Shown here: positions 26,827-36,200 of the stretch, in pieces
Position numbering within the stretch: the first letter of the stretch is position 1
Layout: every line of letters starts with the position of its first letter
Assembly (NCBI GenBank): GCA_965213575.1
Contig: CBDBZN010000037.1
Coordinates: 62,001-126,000 of the forward strand
Reading direction: 5' to 3'
Source of the DNA: JAUHXS01 sp965213575
GTDB lineage: Bacteria > Bacteroidota > Bacteroidia > Chitinophagales > JAUHXS01
DNA: 64,000 nucleotides
Program-made: the position numbers and the translations under genes
Notes under the pieces: generated by a model
Databases searched by the model: none
What the model was told of the DNA's origin: nothing
The model's input: the letters and a program-made list of their open reading frames with translations, nothing else

Positions 26827-29800
26827 TTATACTTTCATGCCTATTACGCATACATCATCAACTTGTTCTTTCCCCCCTTGCCAGTTAAGAAAAGTTTTTT
26901 TGATGATATAACTTTGAGCTTGTATATCCTCATGTTGAATACCAGCAAGTAATTTTCTAAAATTACTCAGCTTAAATTTTTTATCCATAGGGCCACCAAA
27001 TTGATCAACATACCCATCTGTGAACATATATATGGAATCTCCTTTGTTCAATTGCATTTTATGTAATTTAAAGTCTATATTATTTGCTAATCTTTCGCCA
27101 TTTATACCCATCTTATCCCCTTTTACTTGAACAATTTTATTATTAGTATAAATAAAAACAGGCCTTTGAGCTGAAGCTATTTCTACAGCTCTAGTCTCTA
27201 TATTAATTTTACAGATACTTATATCCATCCCATCTTTGGCAATCAATTTTTCTCTATTTTTACGTAAAATTTGCCTGAGTTCTAAATCTAAATAATGTAA
27301 TATTTGATCAGGTTGCGTACTTTTAATTTGTATAATTTTACTTATTAGTATTTCTCCCATCATAGATAAAAATGCACCGGGTACTCCATGCCCTGTACAA
27401 TCTGCACAAATAACTATAATTTCTTTTGTGTTGCCTTCAAACCAGTAAAAGTCTCCACTAACAATATCTCTTGGTTGATAGTAAATAAATGATCCTTGCA
27501 ATAGCTTATTTAACTCCCCAGCTTCTGGAAGAATAGCACGTTGGATATGTTTAGCATAACGAATGCTGGACATAATATCTTTATTCTTTTTTTCTAATTC
27601 ATCTCTTTGATCAGCAATTACCTGCGTTCCTTCTTCTACTTTACTCTTTAATAGTGCTTTGTATTTATTATGTTGTACATCTCTTATTTTAATGATGGTT
27701 ATTAGCAAGGATATCACAATAATACTTAGTAACGTTATAAACCACCATTTTTTCCATATAGGTTTAGCTATAGATATCATTACTTTCTCAGGGTTAGAAC
27801 ACTCGCCATTTTTACTGCATGCCTTTACATAAAATGTATAATCTCCATCTTCTACTCTGTACAAGGCTTCTGTAGATTTAGTAGGCTTAGACCACCCTTC
27901 ATCAAAACCATTTAGTTTATAACGATATGTTATATTTTTTGGATCAGCAATATTTATTCCGTTGTAATTGAATTTTAGTTTATATTTTGAATATTTCAAA
28001 TTCAGTTTATTAGGATTGCGATATACCTTATCATTGATTTCCATTGACATTAAGTCAATTGCAGGTGCTTTATTAATTGAAGTATTAAGAGAAGAGTTAT
28101 AAGTAAAAATGCCATCATTTGTACCCCACCAAATCTGTCCATTTTGATCTTTCTCAACAGCTAATTTATTGAATTCTATGTCAGGGAATGTTTGCGTTAT
28201 AATGTTAAGTGATTTAACTATTATTTTACTTAAACCATTCTTATGGCCTACCCATAAGTTTTTATTTAAATCTTCAATTATGCTGTAACAATAATTAGAA
28301 AATAGGCCCTGCTCTGTCGTAAATTGAGTAATAGAATCGTCTACTAAAAATACTCCATCACCTAAAGTTGTTATAACTAACTTATTATCATAAGTTCTAT
28401 AAATTGAGGTAATATCTATTAATGTGTTTTTAAATAATAGTCTTTTTCGGTTCAATAAACCATCTTTATCTACCGTTACTGTTGTGTTGGTAGGGGTTAT
28501 AACCCACAATTTTTCATTTTGAATGTCATTGAATATAAATTGAATATGATTATGAGGAAGTTTGTTTCTGGTAGTATAGGAATTAACTATTTTATAAGTT
28601 TTGTTTAACTGATATAATCCGTTCTTAGTGGCTATCCAGTAGTAGCCAAACATTTCATTGATGTGATTTATAGATTTTGACGGCTTATCATTTCGTAACA
28701 TAATATATCTTATTGATTTATTTGTATCTACAAAATATAATCCATCATCACTGGTACCTACTAATGCTCCTTTTGGCGTATTTAGAATTGTAGTAATTTT
28801 ACTTGGTAAAACAGCGATAGGTTGTAAATCTGAATTATCACCTGTTTTAAACAGATGATTGTCTCCGCCAACGTACATTGCTTTATTGTTATAATTTAAT
28901 GCCGTTATATTTTTTTTATCTTTATCGTCTATCGGCAAATGAGCAAATGATAAATTGTCAAAAGCCAATAACCCCGAGCCATAACTGCCAACCCATAGAT
29001 GATTGTCTTTGCTGATGAATATTTTTTGAATATAAGAAGTGGATGAATTTGTTTTTAATGTTTTAATATTCTCTAAATTATTCTTTTTAATTAACGCTTT
29101 GAAAAAACCATCTCCCATAGTAGACCAAACCATCATACTATCATGTATTACTATAGAAGTTACCGGATAATCTGATTGATCATTAAATTTAATTAACTCA
29201 AATTTTTTATTTAAATGATAAAGCCCTTCTCCGGCGCCAATCCAAAACCCCTTGTTATGCCCAGGTACAATCGTATTAATTTTTAAAATTGGTGCAAATA
29301 ATTTATTAATGGTAAGTTTGTTATTACTGAGGGCAGCTAATTTTAAACCACTATCACATCCTATAAGCCATTCTTTATCATTAAGTGGATGTACTGCGTA
29401 TATGGTACATTTATGATTAAGAGTAATTAATTGATGTTGTGCTGCAGATGAAATCTTTAATATCTGGTTTTGCTGAGCAACAATTATAATAGATTTTTCA
29501 AATTCAAATATTTGACTAATTTGAGACTTTAGGTCGTAATTATATATTTTAAAAGTATCTGTTAATGTTGTAATTTTTCCTTGCTGATGGCCAATCCATA
29601 AAACCCCTTTAGAATCTATAAATAAGCTACTAATAAAATTTTCTGCTAAACCATCTTTAACAGTAAATACTTTAAATTTTTTACCATCAAATCTTACTAA
29701 TCCATTCCCTGTACCAATCCACAGATAATTTTTTTCATCCTGTACTATATCGTATACATAATCTTCCGGAAGATCGTTATTCTTAGTACCGTATTGTTTA

Positions 29801-29886
29801 TATAAATATTCTTTCTGTAAATCTATATTACTATACCCGGAAATGAAGAAAAGGATTAAAAGCCCTCCTAACAGGAATCTATGCAT
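26827..29886 (-). CDS. Two-component-type propeller/Y_Y_Y sensor with SpoIIE phosphatase output
   Basis: A 1,019-residue inner-membrane sensor. After a signal or anchor segment comes a long propeller of two-component regulator repeats (about 30-600; repeated LWIGTGNGLVRFD, LWIGHQQGKITTL, LWVGSYGSGLLAFD). A Y_Y_Y domain (about 640-705, YRYKLNGFDEGWSKPTK) and a membrane helix (WWFITLLSIIVISLLITII) follow. Next are a coiled-coil linker and a PP2C/SpoIIE serine phosphatase (about 785-1019) with ICADCTGHGVPGAFLSMMGE and YMFTDGYVDQFGG. There is no kinase, HTH or receiver domain, so output is dephosphorylation, probably of a STAS-like antagonist. It is last in a five-gene operon, 4 bp after 29891. 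Confidence 0.85.
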   Translation of the reverse strand: MHRFLLGGLLILFFISGYSNIDLQKEYLYKQYGTKNNDLPEDYVYDIVQDEKNYLWIGTGNGLVRFDGKKFKVFTVKDGLAENFISSLFIDSKGVLWIGHQQGKITTLTDTFKIYNYDLKSQISQIFEFEKSIIIVAQQNQILKISSAAQHQLITLNHKCTIYAVHPLNDKEWLIGCDSGLKLAALSNNKLTINKLFAPILKINTIVPGHNKGFWIGAGEGLYHLNKKFELIKFNDQSDYPVTSIVIHDSMMVWSTMGDGFFKALIKKNNLENIKTLKTNSSTSYIQKIFISKDNHLWVGSYGSGLLAFDNLSFAHLPIDDKDKKNITALNYNNKAMYVGGDNHLFKTGDNSDLQPIAVLPSKITTILNTPKGALVGTSDDGLYFVDTNKSIRYIMLRNDKPSKSINHINEMFGYYWIATKNGLYQLNKTYKIVNSYTTRNKLPHNHIQFIFNDIQNEKLWVITPTNTTVTVDKDGLLNRKRLLFKNTLIDITSIYRTYDNKLVITTLGDGVFLVDDSITQFTTEQGLFSNYCYSIIEDLNKNLWVGHKNGLSKIIVKSLNIITQTFPDIEFNKLAVEKDQNGQIWWGTNDGIFTYNSSLNTSINKAPAIDLMSMEINDKVYRNPNKLNLKYSKYKLKFNYNGINIADPKNITYRYKLNGFDEGWSKPTKSTEALYRVEDGDYTFYVKACSKNGECSNPEKVMISIAKPIWKKWWFITLLSIIVISLLITIIKIRDVQHNKYKALLKSKVEEGTQVIADQRDELEKKNKDIMSSIRYAKHIQRAILPEAGELNKLLQGSFIYYQPRDIVSGDFYWFEGNTKEIIVICADCTGHGVPGAFLSMMGEILISKIIQIKSTQPDQILHYLDLELRQILRKNREKLIAKDGMDISICKINIETRAVEIASAQRPVFIYTNNKIVQVKGDKMGINGERLANNIDFKLHKMQLNKGDSIYMFTDGYVDQFGGPMDKKFKLSNFRKLLAGIQHEDIQAQSYIIKKTFLNWQGGKEQVDDVCVIGMKV

Positions 29887-29890
29887 ACAC

Positions 29891-30868
29891 TTATTTAGCC
29901 GAGATATTCTTGAAACCTATTTGATAATTATATTTTGGAATACCCCCTATTGGAATCGTGTAAAACGGCAATAATTCACCATATTGATTTGTGATAGAAA
30001 ACACAACATTATTACTTAATGCAGGTAAGTTTGTGTTTTTGACAAATTGAATATCTAATGATCCTCCTTTCTCTTCGTCATCAATCTTATGAGTTTGATG
30101 TGCCCATAAATTATTCTTTGATATCATAGTAGATATGCCGGGTTTTGTCGGAGAAATAATTCTTATATATCCATCATCGTCCCAATCAAAATTAGCTTGC
30201 TTTATCGAAATCACTCGATCATCAATATAAGGATAAATGTGAGATATTTCTGTAGGATCATCATGTAGTCGAAAGGAATATTCAAAAGTAAACGCATTGC
30301 CGCCTTCTACTGCTATGTTTTCCGTCGGAGATGTACTTAAAAAGTAATTATATAAATTACCATCATCTCCTGTTACGCCTTCGCATATTAGTTTAAAAAC
30401 ACGGCCGCCATATTTGGGCGATAATTCTCCTTCTGAAGGATTAAAAGGGCCGAATGTATACCATTTTCCATCATATTCATCTTCGTTATAAAAAATTTTC
30501 TTAGCTAATTGATTACCCGCTTTATAATTTCCTTTTGGATCAATATTTCTCGAATCTTTATCTGTTATAGTTCCTTTACCTCCGTACACTGCAAATAATG
30601 TTCTTGTATCTGCCTCACCTTTTAACTCATCTATTTTGCCACTGGTAGAAGGATCAAAAACTCTTATAAATATTGATTTGGTTTGCTCGGCCGGAAGAAC
30701 AAAGAAAAATACTTGCGAAAAATCGTCATCGCCCCACCATTTATCCGCCATTTTTCCAAATGTCACTAAATGTGGAATGTTTTCCTCGCTTGCAGGTACA
30801 GGTTGGGCAATTATTGCACCATTAAAACAGGCCAATGCAAATGTGAAATAAAAATACAATTGGTTCAT
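29891..30868 (-). CDS. Secreted protein of unknown family (325 aa)
   Basis: A signal peptide (MNQLYFYFTFALACFNGAIIA-Q) is followed by a beta-rich sequence with many aromatic and acidic residues: HLVTFGKMADKWWGDDDFSQ, FFFVLPAEQTKSIFIRVFDP, GKWYTFGPFNPSEGEL. FTFEYSFRLHDDP and ISIKQANFDWDDDGYIRI follow. I do not recognise the family. It has no sorting domain, so it is probably periplasmic or outer-membrane associated. Its place between the PD40/PKD protein and the sensor phosphatase suggests it works between surface apparatus and sensor, perhaps as ligand or adaptor; that is inference. Confidence 0.6.
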   Translation of the reverse strand: MNQLYFYFTFALACFNGAIIAQPVPASEENIPHLVTFGKMADKWWGDDDFSQVFFFVLPAEQTKSIFIRVFDPSTSGKIDELKGEADTRTLFAVYGGKGTITDKDSRNIDPKGNYKAGNQLAKKIFYNEDEYDGKWYTFGPFNPSEGELSPKYGGRVFKLICEGVTGDDGNLYNYFLSTSPTENIAVEGGNAFTFEYSFRLHDDPTEISHIYPYIDDRVISIKQANFDWDDDGYIRIISPTKPGISTMISKNNLWAHQTHKIDDEEKGGSLDIQFVKNTNLPALSNNVVFSITNQYGELLPFYTIPIGGIPKYNYQIGFKNISAK

Positions 30869-30899
30869 AATTCATTCTATGCTAATAGTATGCCATAAT

Positions 30900-32303
30900 T
30901 TACTGCACAACGATTTTCTTAAAACTACAGGTTAAATTTAGTAATTCGTTTTTTTTGCCATAGCTGCCGACTATTAGCTTTACGTTATACTCACCGTTTG
31001 CCACATAGTTATGTGATACTTTTAAACCGTTTTTATAATGGCCATCTCCCATATCCCAATAATATTGGTTAGGAGTAAATGGTAAATTTGTTTCAGATGC
31101 ATCAAAAAAAGCTTCATCAAAAACATTAATATTGTCTAAAGAATTTATATATGCTTGTTCAAGCTTAATAACAGGCAAATTATAGGAGAGGCTATCTACT
31201 GTTATATTAGCCTGAGTATCTATAACTAATAAAGATAAATTGTAAGTGCCTGTGTCTTTATAACAATGCTGGACTTTTAAGCCTTGTAATTCTTGCCCAT
31301 CTCCTGTAGACCATTTGAAAATTAATGGTAGTGTATCAGAAAGTGATTGAATGGTGGGTTCAAAAAATTCAAAACAATAACTATCTTTTTGGAACGGTAA
31401 ACAAGTATCAACATCAGGGAAGTATTTTCTTAATGTAAAAATGTCTTCTGAAGCATTCCTATTCGAGGTAAAAAATACTTTTTCAAAGTTTTCACTAGCA
31501 CAATATCCATATTCGTCAGCTGAAGTATTTATAAAAGAATCTATTAATTTGGGTTTTTTCCACTCTTCATTTTCTAATGTAGTAAAATATATATCATATC
31601 CACCTAGCCCAGGACGATTAGAGGCAAAATATAATGCGCCCGATTGGTGTGCAAAAGGATAAATTTCATTAAACTCGCCATTGACTGGATAACCAATGTT
31701 TCTGGGCTTTTCCCATTCACCATTTCTATAAAAACTAACATATAAATCAAATGCACCCACATCTCTTTTGAGGTCAGCAGAAAAGTATAACGCTTTTCTG
31801 TTTTCATCATAAGTTGGATGTAATAAAGAATAATCAGGATTATTAAAAGGAAATGGAATTATTATAACTGAATCATCTGTAATATGTGCTTCAAAAATAC
31901 CTATTGGATTATTTCCAACTACTTTACGAGAATTGGTGTGCAGGTTTTTATTAAAGAATGCTTTTGTACCTTGTTCACATATAAATATAGGCCCGTCATA
32001 TAAGTCAGTAGTGAATTCTTTACGATATTTTCCTTCTGATTGCCATTTACGTTTTAAAGAATCGTATACAGATTCGTAAATATTAGTAAAATTATTGCCT
32101 TCTTCATCAGTTACATTTAAGAAGGAGTTGGTTCTTTTATCGCTGGTATATAATAGTCTGTTGTTGCTTAAAAGACAAGGCGCTGATTCATTATATCCGG
32201 GTTTACAAAAATCTAATACTACCGTTTGATAAGTTGATTGAGCTTTTGAAAATAAAAAGAAAATACTAAGTATTAATGTAACTGATGAAGAGCAAAAGTT
32301 CAT
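30900..32303 (-). CDS. PD40 propeller plus two PKD domains, secreted (467 aa)
   Basis: A signal peptide precedes WD40-like PD40 repeats (about 30-305: ALYFSADLKRDVGAFDLYVS, ALYFASNRPGLGGYDIYFTT, VFFTSNRNASEDIFTL). Two PKD-like domains follow (about 310-380, FKWSTGDGQ...HCYKDTGTYNLSLLV; about 390-467, YYWDMGDGHYKNGLKVSHNY). The layout recalls the periplasmic PD40 component seen with PorP/SprF genes, but without an OmpA domain. It begins 1 bp after the PorP/SprF stop, so it is tightly coupled. A scaffold or peptidoglycan-side partner role is inferred. Confidence 0.75.
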   Translation of the reverse strand: MNFCSSSVTLILSIFFLFSKAQSTYQTVVLDFCKPGYNESAPCLLSNNRLLYTSDKRTNSFLNVTDEEGNNFTNIYESVYDSLKRKWQSEGKYRKEFTTDLYDGPIFICEQGTKAFFNKNLHTNSRKVVGNNPIGIFEAHITDDSVIIIPFPFNNPDYSLLHPTYDENRKALYFSADLKRDVGAFDLYVSFYRNGEWEKPRNIGYPVNGEFNEIYPFAHQSGALYFASNRPGLGGYDIYFTTLENEEWKKPKLIDSFINTSADEYGYCASENFEKVFFTSNRNASEDIFTLRKYFPDVDTCLPFQKDSYCFEFFEPTIQSLSDTLPLIFKWSTGDGQELQGLKVQHCYKDTGTYNLSLLVIDTQANITVDSLSYNLPVIKLEQAYINSLDNINVFDEAFFDASETNLPFTPNQYYWDMGDGHYKNGLKVSHNYVANGEYNVKLIVGSYGKKNELLNLTCSFKKIVVQ

Positions 32304-32304
32304 T

Positions 32305-33228
32305 TCAAAATATTTTTGGACTACTTGCTTTTAATCTGGTTTGAAATTGATAAGAAACGCTTATTTCGTGAGATCCGGACGAAAATGAGCTTATTTCATT
32401 AATTGAATGATCGTAAAAATAATAAATATGTAGCTTATAATTCCATTTATAACCAAATAATCCTACCATTGCAATTCCCGGCCGATAAGTAGTTCCCACT
32501 GAGAAGATATCATTAATATTAAGCACGGTAGTAAAATCAGATTGAATTGGGCTGTTCTTTACATATTTCGTTAAAGATGATAATTGTAGCTCAAAATTTT
32601 TATTGATATTAATCATTTTACCAATATTGAATATGAAATTATTATTTGCAGGTTTAAAGGATGGTTGAATTAAATTACCTAGCCCGCCGCTGAATCTATA
32701 ATATAATAAATCCGGCATTGATAATCCTATATAAAATTTCTGAGTATTGTAAAAAACTCCTAAGCCGAAGTTAGGATACAAATAGTTTGAGTTAGTCGTA
32801 AATTCAGCATCTCCTTGTTCATCAAGTAATAAATCATTCCATCTTGAATTCTGTAAAACAGCTTTAGCCTTCAGTCCTAATGATACTTTACCTTTTGGTA
32901 ATATTATTCGATAAGCATAATTGGCTGATAACGCTGTTCTTTGAGTAGCGCCTATTTCGTCATTAACTAGATTAATCCCTAAGGCCACGTTTTCCTTTTT
33001 GAGGGGTGTGTTAAGTAATATTGCTCGGGTAGTTGGTGCACCGGGCATGTCTACCCATTGGGTCCTATATATAATATTTCCGGTTAAAGCATTTGTTTCT
33101 CCTATTTGAGCCGGGTTATATAGAGCGCCATTTATGAAGTAGCTGCTTATTAAGGGAATATGCTCCTGGCCAATTACCAACTGTATGGTCAATAAAAAGA
33201 TGCATAGACTATATAGTAATTTCATCAT
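32305..33228 (-). CDS. PorP/SprF family outer-membrane protein
   Basis: A 307-residue barrel with signal peptide (MMKLLYSLCIFLLTIQLVIG-Q). It has the family hallmarks PLISSYFINGALYNPAQIG and YRTQWVDMPGAPTTRAI, then LGINLVNDEIG and ALSANYAYRI, and further FG..F/G-rich strands. In T9SS, PorP/SprF proteins pair with type B CTD cargo and hold it at the surface, as SprF does for SprB. The giant type B protein ends 2 bp upstream, which makes it the likely cargo. Confidence 0.92.
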   Translation of the reverse strand: MMKLLYSLCIFLLTIQLVIGQEHIPLISSYFINGALYNPAQIGETNALTGNIIYRTQWVDMPGAPTTRAILLNTPLKKENVALGINLVNDEIGATQRTALSANYAYRIILPKGKVSLGLKAKAVLQNSRWNDLLLDEQGDAEFTTNSNYLYPNFGLGVFYNTQKFYIGLSMPDLLYYRFSGGLGNLIQPSFKPANNNFIFNIGKMININKNFELQLSSLTKYVKNSPIQSDFTTVLNINDIFSVGTTYRPGIAMVGLFGYKWNYKLHIYYFYDHSINEISSFSSGSHEISVSYQFQTRLKASSPKIF

Positions 33229-33230
33229 AA

Positions 33231-36200
33231 TTAATATTTTACAACTACATATCCATTATATATCAGATCCAATTCAGAAACTTTCAAAATATAATGATAA
33301 GTATCTGGGGCAATTTTTTTACCATTCATATTAGTACCATCCCATGTGCCTAAATATTGATCAGTTTCATAAACTAGGTGCCCCCATCTATTAAAGATCT
33401 GCAAATTAGCACTGGGAACATTTTCTAAACCCCTAACTACGAAATTATCATTTATTTGATCAAAATTAGGAGAAAATCCTTCAGGAATATAAAGATCTTC
33501 AACTAGTACCTCTACATCATCAAAAATAACTTCACAAGGCCCATTTTCTATTATCCATCTAAAAATATTTACCCCTACTGACAAATTGATAACTTGTAAA
33601 TTTGGTTCATATATGTTAAGCAGCTCTGCAGAACCCTCAATAATTTCCCAATGGCCTTCAAAAGGATTTTCCGGAGTATTGGCAATAACATCTGTTTCAA
33701 ATAAATAATACAAAGTTTTATCCATGCCGGCATCTACTTCATTGGGCTGCTCATGAAAAGATATAGTTACACTATCACTATCTGCACAAAAGACATTATT
33801 TTCTGTCCATACAAAATTGTATGTGGTGTATTGGTTAGCAATTACATTATAATCTGTAGAATCATAATTAACTTCGTCCGGGATTTGCCAAGTGCTCATA
33901 CCTACACTTGGAAATGGTTCTAGCTGAGTGGCTAATCCGCATATATCTTTGTCTTCTCCTGCATTCGCCACAGGATTTTCAAGTACCGTAACTCGAAAAG
34001 AATCAGTTAAATTTTTTGATATACATCCATTTGCGTCCTCTAATTCTTTGATTGTGTATATTTTACTTTGTGCTGGTATAACAGTAAAACTATGGGTATC
34101 AGCTTCTATCTCCTCAAAATTAAAAATATTATCTCCGGTTGCATACTGTATATTAAAAGGAGCGAGTCCTGATATATTATTAGATGATAATAAGATACTG
34201 TCCCCTTGGCATATTGAATCATTACCTTCAAAATCTGCATTGGGATTGTCATTAACGGATATGTATAATTCTGTGCTAATAGATGTATCGCATACGCTGG
34301 ATGTAATTTTTCTTCGCAAATGAATAGGATTGGAAATAACAGGAAGATTATAAAATTGATCTCGACTGCTTCCCAAAGCTGATTCAAAATTTATGCCATC
34401 GCTACTCTTTTCCCATTGATACGAATAAGAATTGTCACCCCCACTGCCGGTAGAGCCGTCATATAAAGTGTTACTAGTTCCTTTACATAATTCATCAGGG
34501 CCTTCAATAGTATTATTTGTTATAGGTAAATAGACAACTATAACCGCCGTGTCACTGGTGTTTTGGGGGCAATTGATTGATCTAACTATTCTCCTGAAAT
34601 AAGTCGTCTCATCGATACTATTAGTTATATAATGCTGTAGTGAATCTGCTCCGGGAGCTGCTGTAAAATTGGTAGGGGTTATGCCAAATTCCCAAGAGTA
34701 AATATAATTGCTATCTCCACCCATTGGAAGAGAGCCAGATAAGACTAGCGCTGAGTCTTCGCTACACAATGTATCATTTCCTGAAATTGTATTATCAGAA
34801 ATTGTTGCAGTAGTTATCAATTGCACGGTATTACTATAAGAAGTTAGACAATTTCCAGATGTAGCCACTCTTCTATAATATTTTGTAATAAGAGAGTCTG
34901 TCATTGTTATGGGGGGAAGATAATTTTGATCTGTATTATTAAAAGTTATATCGGCAAAACCTGTATCGTTTGAATCTATTTCCCACATCCAAACAATTTG
35001 TCCATTTCCTCCCGAAGGCTTATTGCCTAAGAATGTATCCGGCATAATACCGGAACAAATAGTTTGATCGGCGGAAATGATATTATTAGTAAGAGATGGA
35101 TAAACATTAATAGTTATTAGATTACTAATTGATGAATCACAAGTGGAGGAGTAAACTATTCTTCTGAACGAAGTTGTATCGGATAAAGTACCCGGGTGAT
35201 AATCTTCTTGGTCATTAGATCCGGTAGCAGAATAAAAAGTTATTCCATCTGCACTGGCTTGCCATAAATAAGTAAAAGCATTATCTCCGCCGGCGGGACT
35301 ACTACCGCGCAGGGTATCAGGACTTAAATCTGAACAGATAGTTTGATCAGCCGAAATGGTATTACCGGTGATAGGCGGTTGCACAGAAATTTGCACAGTA
35401 TCGCTAAAAGAGGTATCACAAGTAGAAGAAGTAACAATTCTTCGGTAATAAGTGGTATCTGTTAAGATACCGGGGACATAATCGGTATTGGTAGAAGTTC
35501 CAATTGCTGTAATATAATTAATGTTATCAAGGCTTTGTTGCCACAAGAAAGCATGACTTCCATCACCACCGGTAGGAGAGGTGCCCGTTAAAACCGACGG
35601 CGTATGTCCTGAGCAGATAGTTTGATCAGCCGAAATGGTATTACCGGTGATAGGCGGTTGCACAGAAATTTGCACAGTATCGCTAAAAGAGGTATCACAA
35701 GTAGAAGAAGTAACAATTCTTCGGTAATAAGTGGTATCTGTTAAGATGTCGGGGGCATAATCGGAATTATTAGAAGTTCCAACTGCTGTACTATAATTAA
35801 TGTTATCAAGGCTTTGTTGCCACAAGAAAGCATGACTTCCATCACCACCTATTGGATCACTACCCGATAAGGCTGACGGCGTATGTCCTGAACAGATAGT
35901 TTGATCAGCCGAAATGGTATTACCGGTGATAGGCGGTTGCACAGAAATTTGCACAGTATCGCTAAAAGAGGTATCACAAGTAGAAGAAGTAACAATTCTT
36001 CGGTAATAAGTGGTATCTGTTAAGACGCCGGGGGCATAATCGGTATTGGTAGAAGTTCCAATTGCTGTAATATAATTAATGTTATCAAGGCTTTGTTGCC
36101 ACAAGAAAGCATGACTTCCATCACCACCGGTAGGAGAGGTGCCCGTTAAAACCGACGGCGTATGTCCTGAGCAGATAGTTTGATCAGCCGAAATGGTATT

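Noticed and set aside
33928..34323. A 131-codon ORF on the plus strand opposite the giant surface protein
   Set aside because: It is antisense to a strongly supported repeat and sorting-domain gene, has no recognisable domain, and has no promoter or neighbour logic.
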